A model generated the notes under the pieces. It saw only the letters and a list, made by a program, of their open reading frames with translations. It was not told where the DNA came from and searched no databases. The position numbers and the translations under genes were made by a program. 64,000 nt of DNA, from the NCBI GenBank assembly GCA_948470475.1, contig OX419347.1, positions 120,001-184,000 of the forward strand. Reading direction: 5' to 3'. Within the stretch, counting starts at the first letter, position 1. Each line of letters starts with the position of its first letter. Positions 59,189 to 64,000 of this stretch are shown here, in pieces. This DNA comes from Galaxea fascicularis (taxonomy: Eukaryota; Cnidaria; Anthozoa; Scleractinia; Euphylliidae).

Positions 59189-59741
59189 AAGTGTTTTTCA
59201 CGTGAATTTTAATCAGTGTGCATTATTTAACTTCATTTTTAAAAAGCTCCACTGTAATGTATGCAGATGTGTTCACTGCCAGATTGTTTTAGGAGAACTT
59301 TCAAACTAGAAACTTTTTGTTCACCAGAATATTATTGTGCCTGTGCTGTCATTCAAAATCTTCGGGTAGGTATTCCATCCAAACTGCCATAAGTATGGAA
59401 TCTGCATAAAATTTCCTTACAATAATGAACAGATTGAAGTGACTATTGATGATGGGTTATTAATGTAAATATAGACTACTAGGTTCAAAAGCTTTGGGGT
59501 CTGGTAATTAGTGTAATATTTGATTTGTCCTATACATAATTTAGATTAAAGGCATGATGGTCATACTTTGTCTTATGACTTAAGAACATGTGGCTGATAA
59601 TCATAAACATTAACTTAGCCTTTTGTGGCTATACAGTACATAAAAGCATTACAAATTTCTCTTTGGGAAATGTCTGGTAACAAAGATAGTGTGAACTAAT
59701 GGACAGACAATCACCAGAGAGAGATGCTGGAAATGAGTTGG

Positions 59742-60012
59742 AGTCAGGATGGCCAAGTGGTTTAGGGCGCTGGATTTCAATGCAGTGACCCGGGTTCATA
59801 TCCCACTCTAGCCACTAGCTGGTGTTGTTCTGGGTTTGTGCCTGTTTCAACTCCTCGGTCATTCTTGTAAATAGCCAACTGGTCTGCCTCCCACCAGTTC
59901 GGATTCTTAACTCTGTTGTGTTCATTTGTATTATTTGTTTCATTGTCCCTGAAAAGTCCCCCTAGGGAGTGGTCAATTACGTATTTATTTATCATTTATT
60001 TATTTATTTTTA
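59742..60012 (+). mobile_element. tRNA-Leu-like SINE
   Basis: The head GTCAGGATGGCCAAGTGGTT has an A box of tRNA-Leu type, and GGGTTCATATCCC supplies the B box. A body of about 180 bp follows, ending in a (TTTA)n tail at about 59987-60012. It is a different family from the SINEs at 23150 and 38080. Confidence 0.82.
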
Positions 60013-60480
60013 TGCAAAATGAAGGGTTCTTAAAGTCAGCCCCAAAGAAAGACTCCACTTGTCTCCTGGATGCAGAAGACGTTTCGCGTGACTCCTCAAG
60101 GGAGGAATTGAAGGCTCTTGAATTAGAGGAACAAGCTCTCCAGGAAAAGGCTGACAAATATTAAGGATCAAATGGAGGCAAAACATAGATCCATTCATAC
60201 TTCACCAGCAGAAAGAACAGGAGGACAAGGCAATTGTCTTAATCAGCAGGAATCTACCAGAACTGCCTCCCGACAATGTTGTTCACAAAATGCCACTGGA
60301 CAACCTCTATTTCCAGCGGCTCATACTGGTGCAACGGCCCTGGCCATGTCATTGGACAATCTTTTCCTGAAGAGGACCAAGCCATTGCAAGTGCCACAGA
60401 GATGGTTCTCCATCTGATGTTGTTCACAAAGGGTGAGAAACCGTTACTGATTGCAGACCTGAAGTCTGTCCCTCAAGCAC
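60013..60480 (+). other. Decayed coding-like segment, unidentified
   Basis: A frame from 60013 gives SREELKALELEEQALQEKAD, a predicted charged helix, then runs into stops; other frames continue open across 60172-60542. It could be the remains of a retrotransposon structural protein upstream of the Bel/Pao integrase relic, but no diagnostic motif supports that. Confidence 0.3.
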
Positions 60481-60532
60481 ACAAACATTTTGAATTTAGT
60501 TTAAATGTATGGGAAATATCATTAAGGTTCAC

Positions 60533-61498
60533 ATTATCGTAATATGCTTTGATTAAAATCTACATGTAAGATCAAAATCAACAACTTTTTACCTGAAATT
60601 TTGTGTATTGTCATTCTTGTAGCTGAAAACGGCAAATTTTAGCATATAGTAGAGAGACAAGGGTGGAAAGATCTGATTGACAAGATTTTGGACTGGTCCA
60701 GCGCCAAGCCGATTTTCAACAACAAATCCCTATCACAATGCTTCCAAACCGCGCACTGGGCAAGCTGAACGTCAGCGGTTTCTTCTCGTACCATTTTATT
60801 TGAAATCCGTCCAAAACTCAAAGTGCTGGAAATCTAGCAGTCGAAGATTGAAGGAACCGTAGCTGGATTTCGGTGTGCCGGCTGTAACAGTGACGCTGCT
60901 TGCTCCTTTCCTTCATACATTCGTCCCGCCATAGGGGAAGTAAGGGCAAATAAACAGCAGCGATCTTTCTACTAGCCAGCTTGGGGTGAGGCGATGTTTA
61001 TTTGCCCCTTCTTCCCCTCGCACGGGACATACGTATGAAGAGGTCATTGTTTGTTATCATCCAATTGGAAAGGAGCAAGCAGCGTGACTGTTACAGCCGG
61101 CACACTGGAGTCCAGCTACGGTTCCTTTGATTGTCAATTGCTAGATTTCTTGATATTATTTGAGGTCTAGCACTTCAAGTTTTGGATGGATTTCAAATAT
61201 AATGGTACAAGAAGAAACCTCTGGTGTTCAGCTTGCCCGGTGCGTGGTTTAGAAGCACTGTGATGGGAATTTGTTGTTGAAAATCGGCTCAGCGCTGGAC
61301 TAGTTGAAATTGTGGAAATCGGATCTTTCCACCCTTGTCTCTGTAGTGTGTGCTCAGGTAAACGTTGCACGCAAAACTCTTTAAATTGCTAAAACTCACC
61401 GTTTTCAACTACAAGAACGACAATACACAACATTTCAGGTAAAAAGGACGTTTATTTTGATGTTATGTGTAGATATTAACCGAAGCATATTACGATAA
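60533..61498. mobile_element. Near-1-kb imperfect palindrome
   Basis: The left arm from ATTATCGTAATATGCTTTG (60533) and the right arm ending AAGCATATTACGATAAT (61498) are inverted over almost 450 bp each, centred near 60980. Landmarks shared in opposite orientation include AGAGACAAGGGTGGAAAGAT, CCGATTTTCAACAACAAA, GGGCAAGCTGAAC and GGGCAAATAAACA. Peptide frames from the two arms are alike only because the DNA is inverted. Confidence 0.88.
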
Positions 61499-62092
61499 TA
61501 CGAACCTTTTCGATATTCCCAAACAACGGTCACACAGTTTGTGTAGGCCCCCTGTGCCTCAAGATGAGGAAGAGACTTTGGGAAATCAAGGCATGCCATG
61601 ATCTTTGTTAAAAACTGCCACTCTGCCCCAGTGAGTGATTGCAAATAGTTTTAAATTTTACACATTAATATCTGATGAGAAATTTGCTAACATGCGGAGC
61701 TGTCATTCAGTATTATTTAGCTTACACTTTTAAAGTAATGGGATTCTCCTCTAATTTTGACTGTAAATCTATGTTACTATATGATAATGAACTGTGATCT
61801 TTGGCTTGTAGAGTAAATTAGCAGTGAGGATAGGGTTTTCCTCAGCAGTGGCATATGCAGTGGCTTTTAGTTAGTTAAACTTGATACTTCAACTTGCTAT
61901 GTTGACATGGATAATTCTAATTTGGCGACTAGTCCTTTAAACAACAAATGGTTGACAACAATATTTGGAATGAAATCATGCAGGGCAACCACTGGTATGT
62001 GATCTGACAGCAGTTACCAGTAAACCACAAATTGTAAGCACTTTGCAAGCTATTCCTAAACCTGACTAATCCAAAGTTCAGCTTATTCATGA

Positions 62093-62497
62093 ATGCTCTC
62101 AACCACACGCTTCCAAGTCATTGGAGGGGACTTTGCGGGACCACTGAAGTATCAGAAGAAACCAAGAACTGAAGGAAAGGCATTCATCCTACTGTATGCT
62201 TGCAGCCTTACACGTGCCGTGTATGTAGACCTTGTGCCAAACGTTGAGACCACCGAGTTTATCAGAAGCTTCAAGTGTTTCATCGCCCGACGTGGGAGAC
62301 CGCAACGAATCTACTCTGACAATGGCAAAACATTGGCAAAACATTCGTCAGTGCATCCAAATGGATTGAGCGTGTAATGAAAGATGAGAGGATCTATGGG
62401 TTTCTTGCCCAGCAAGGGATTGAGTGGAAATTCAACCTCAGTCGTGCGCCCTGGTGGGGCGGCCAGTTTGAAAGATTGATCGGGCTGGTTACACATA
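62093..62497 (+). pseudogene. Bel/Pao-type LTR retrotransposon integrase relic
   Basis: Fragment of an integrase core. The first frame reads FQVIGGDFAGPLKYQKKPRT with the first catalytic Asp, then YACSLTRAVYVDLVP and RRGRPQRIYSDNGKT with the second Asp. An 11-bp tandem duplication (GGCAAAACATT) at about 62325-62346 shifts the frame. Farther on, in the other frame, LSRAPWWGGQFERLIGL carries the catalytic Glu region. The similarity stops at about 62490, where an unrelated tandem repeat begins. No LTRs, RT or protease were found in the window, so it is a dead piece. Confidence 0.85.
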
Positions 62498-63664
62498 GCT
62501 CAAATAAGAATAGAAATAATGTTTTCAGAGTTTTTAGAAGCATTTACACATAATTTCTAGTTTGTCATCCTCTCAGTTGCAAGTTTTTAACTTCTGACAA
62601 GTGGTCTTTGTTTTTCAGTTTTTTCAAGAAGGAGAAGTCAAGGTGTTCAACATAGCAGATCGATGAAGAACTTCATAGTTTCTTCATTTACTGGTTTTGA
62701 TGACATTTTACAACAGTTACACACCTGTTCCGACAACCATGCTACTTAATACTTGGAAAGGAAACTGGACTGAAGACAACCGTAAAAAGCATTATGTTTT
62801 TGTATTTCTGTGTTCTTGGGTACACTCTCCTCGTTTCAGGTTTTCGGAGTTCTTGGAAGCATTTACACATGATTTCTAGGTTCCTTTTTGAAATAGGCAA
62901 AGTTTCAGGCAAATTCAAAATTTGACCAAAAACCATGTGGTACCCCCTTTGGGTTTTGATCCAAATTTCCACTTTGCTGAAATATTGCACACAGCTCAAA
63001 TAAGAATAGAAAGAATGTTTTTGGAGTTTTTAGAAGCATTTAAACATCATTTCTAGAGTCCTCTCATAAATAGGCAAAGTTTCAGGCAAATTCAAAATTT
63101 GACCAAAAACCATGTGGTACCCCCTTTGGGTTTTGATCCAAATTTCCACTTTGCTGAAATATTGCACACAGCTCAAATAAGAATAGAAAGAATGTTTTTG
63201 GAGTTTTTAGAAGCATTTAAACATCATTTCTAGAGTCCTCTCATAAATAGGCAAAGTTTCAGGCAAATTCAAAATTTGACCCAAAACCATGTGGTACCCC
63301 CTTTGGGTTTTGATCCAAATTTCCACTTTGCTGAAATATTGCACACAGGTCAAATAAGAATAGAAATCAGGTTTTCGGAGTTTTTGGAAGCATCCTTTCA
63401 CTTGCAAGTTTTTAACTTCTGACAAGTGGTCTTTATGTTTTTCAGGTTTTTCAAGAAGGAGAAGTCAAGGTGTTCAACATGGTAGATCGATGAAGAACTT
63501 CATAGTTTCTTCATTTACTGGTTTTGATGACATTTTACAACAGTTACACACCTGTTCTGACAACGATGCTACTTAATACTTGGAAAGGAAACTGGACTGA
63601 AGACAACCGTAGAAAGGATTATGTTTTTGTATTTCTGTGTTCATGGGGACACTCTCCTCGTTTC
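62498..63664 (+). repeat. Nested tandem repeat: 177-bp array inside about 850-bp duplication
   Basis: A 177-bp unit (starting GCTCAAATAAGAATAGAAAG) repeats at 62994, 63171 and 63348, with a partial copy before 62994. A larger unit starting at 62498 recurs from 63348: the block GCAAGTTTTTAACTTCTGAC through CTCTCCTCGTTTCAG occurs at about 62579-62838 and 63404-63665, 825 bp apart. Open frames at 62697 and 63524 are the same sequence duplicated and are not genes. Confidence 0.88.
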
Positions 63665-63990
63665 AGAAATAATAGTATCTATAGGGGAACTCCGAGTCAG
63701 ATAACTTGTGAAAGCCTTGAATATTGGAAACTGAGTTACTTGCTAAAGGATTTTAATGTGAAAATTTGAGGTTCCTAGCTGCTCTAAAATTTGTGCGGTG
63801 GGATTTTTGATTTCTCATAAGTATGAGAAATTCCACTGGGTGAATTGTACAGAAGTGAGGATCCTCAGTTTTTCACATTAAAATCCTTTGGCTAGTAATT
63901 TCAGTTTCCAGTTCATAAATTTTGTCTACATTAAAGGCTTTTACAAGTGATCTGACATTGGAGTTCCCATGTAAACACTGTTATTTCCGA
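63665..63990. mobile_element. Palindromic MITE at the window end
   Basis: Arms are inverted about position 63825, where TTTCTCATAAGTATGAGAAA forms the centre. The left end GAAATAATAGT is matched by the right end ACTGTTATTTC, and GGGGAACTCCGAGTCAGAT by a complement near 63955. It interrupts the duplicated repeat exactly after TTTCAG; the paralogous copy at about 62838 continues without it. Confidence 0.82.
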
Positions 63991-64000
63991 GTGACAAGGT

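Noticed and set aside
60639..61370. Two related proteins (SRFSTTN, SKPRTGQAE)
   Set aside because: Similarity arises from the inverted DNA arms of the palindrome at 60533-61498, not from coding homology.
62850..63400. CRISPR-like array
   Set aside because: Units of 177 bp abut directly with no unique spacers, and the window is eukaryotic.
62697..63769. Two near-identical genes (MMTFYNSYTPV...)
   Set aside because: They are the same 825-bp-spaced DNA repeat; no domain, and splice sites are not conserved around them.
1..64000. Bacterial-style operon, defence system or phage
   Set aside because: All genes have spliceosomal introns and animal-specific domains; no ribosome-binding-site-spaced gene clusters exist.

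Overview
The window looks like nuclear DNA of a cnidarian, most likely an anthozoan (coral or anemone group). This rests on small GT-AG exons spread over kilobase introns, animal-only families (SLC6 transporter, Shal-type Kv channel, BTB-Kelch protein, TOPORS), and many short foldback DNA transposons, tRNA-derived SINEs and decayed retrotransposons of the kind abundant in coral genomes. No species is assigned. Nothing suggests a prokaryotic or viral replicon, and I saw no CRISPR array or operon.

Six protein-coding genes can be built exon by exon with matching splice phases. (1) 1-3954 (+): 3' part of a TOPORS-like RING E3 ligase; the RING exons lie left of the window. (2) 15773-5241 (-): complete 14-exon SLC6 Na+/Cl--dependent transporter, 581 aa, tail-to-tail with TOPORS. 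(3) 22530-16674 (-): complete 7-exon TLCD4 (TMEM56) TLC-domain membrane protein, 265 aa. (4) 22743-29756 (+): complete 5-exon ALG14, 224 aa, head-to-head with TLCD4 with 212 bp between start codons. (5) 33493-44883 (+): 9-coding-exon BTB-BACK-Kelch protein, 605 aa. (6) 48580-46972 (-): 2-exon Shal/Kv4-type potassium channel, 431 aa, convergent with the Kelch gene.

From 48.6 kb to the right end I find no identifiable cellular gene. It holds transposon relics: a broken APE-class LINE (56.1-57.2 kb), a roughly 1 kb foldback element (58.2-59.2 kb), a tRNA-Leu-like SINE, a near-1-kb palindrome (60.5-61.5 kb), a Bel/Pao-type integrase relic (62.1-62.5 kb), a nested tandem repeat (62.5-63.7 kb) and a palindromic MITE at the very end. 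Two splice-flanked segments (53.17 and 57.4 kb) may be exons of an unidentified gene.

The genes do not form one pathway. The functional link worth attention is the TLCD4/ALG14 pair, which shares an upstream region and, as I recall it, is also adjacent and divergent in vertebrates. ALG14 is the membrane anchor for the second step of dolichol-linked N-glycan synthesis. The rest are a ubiquitin/SUMO ligase, a Cul3 adaptor and two neuronal-type membrane proteins. The most unusual items are the short acidic C-terminus of the Kv4-type channel, a possible 4-nt TOPORS microexon, adjacent R4/Dong-like retrotransposon fragments at a (TAA)n tract, and a dense set of foldback elements, several with target duplications or an empty-site comparison.
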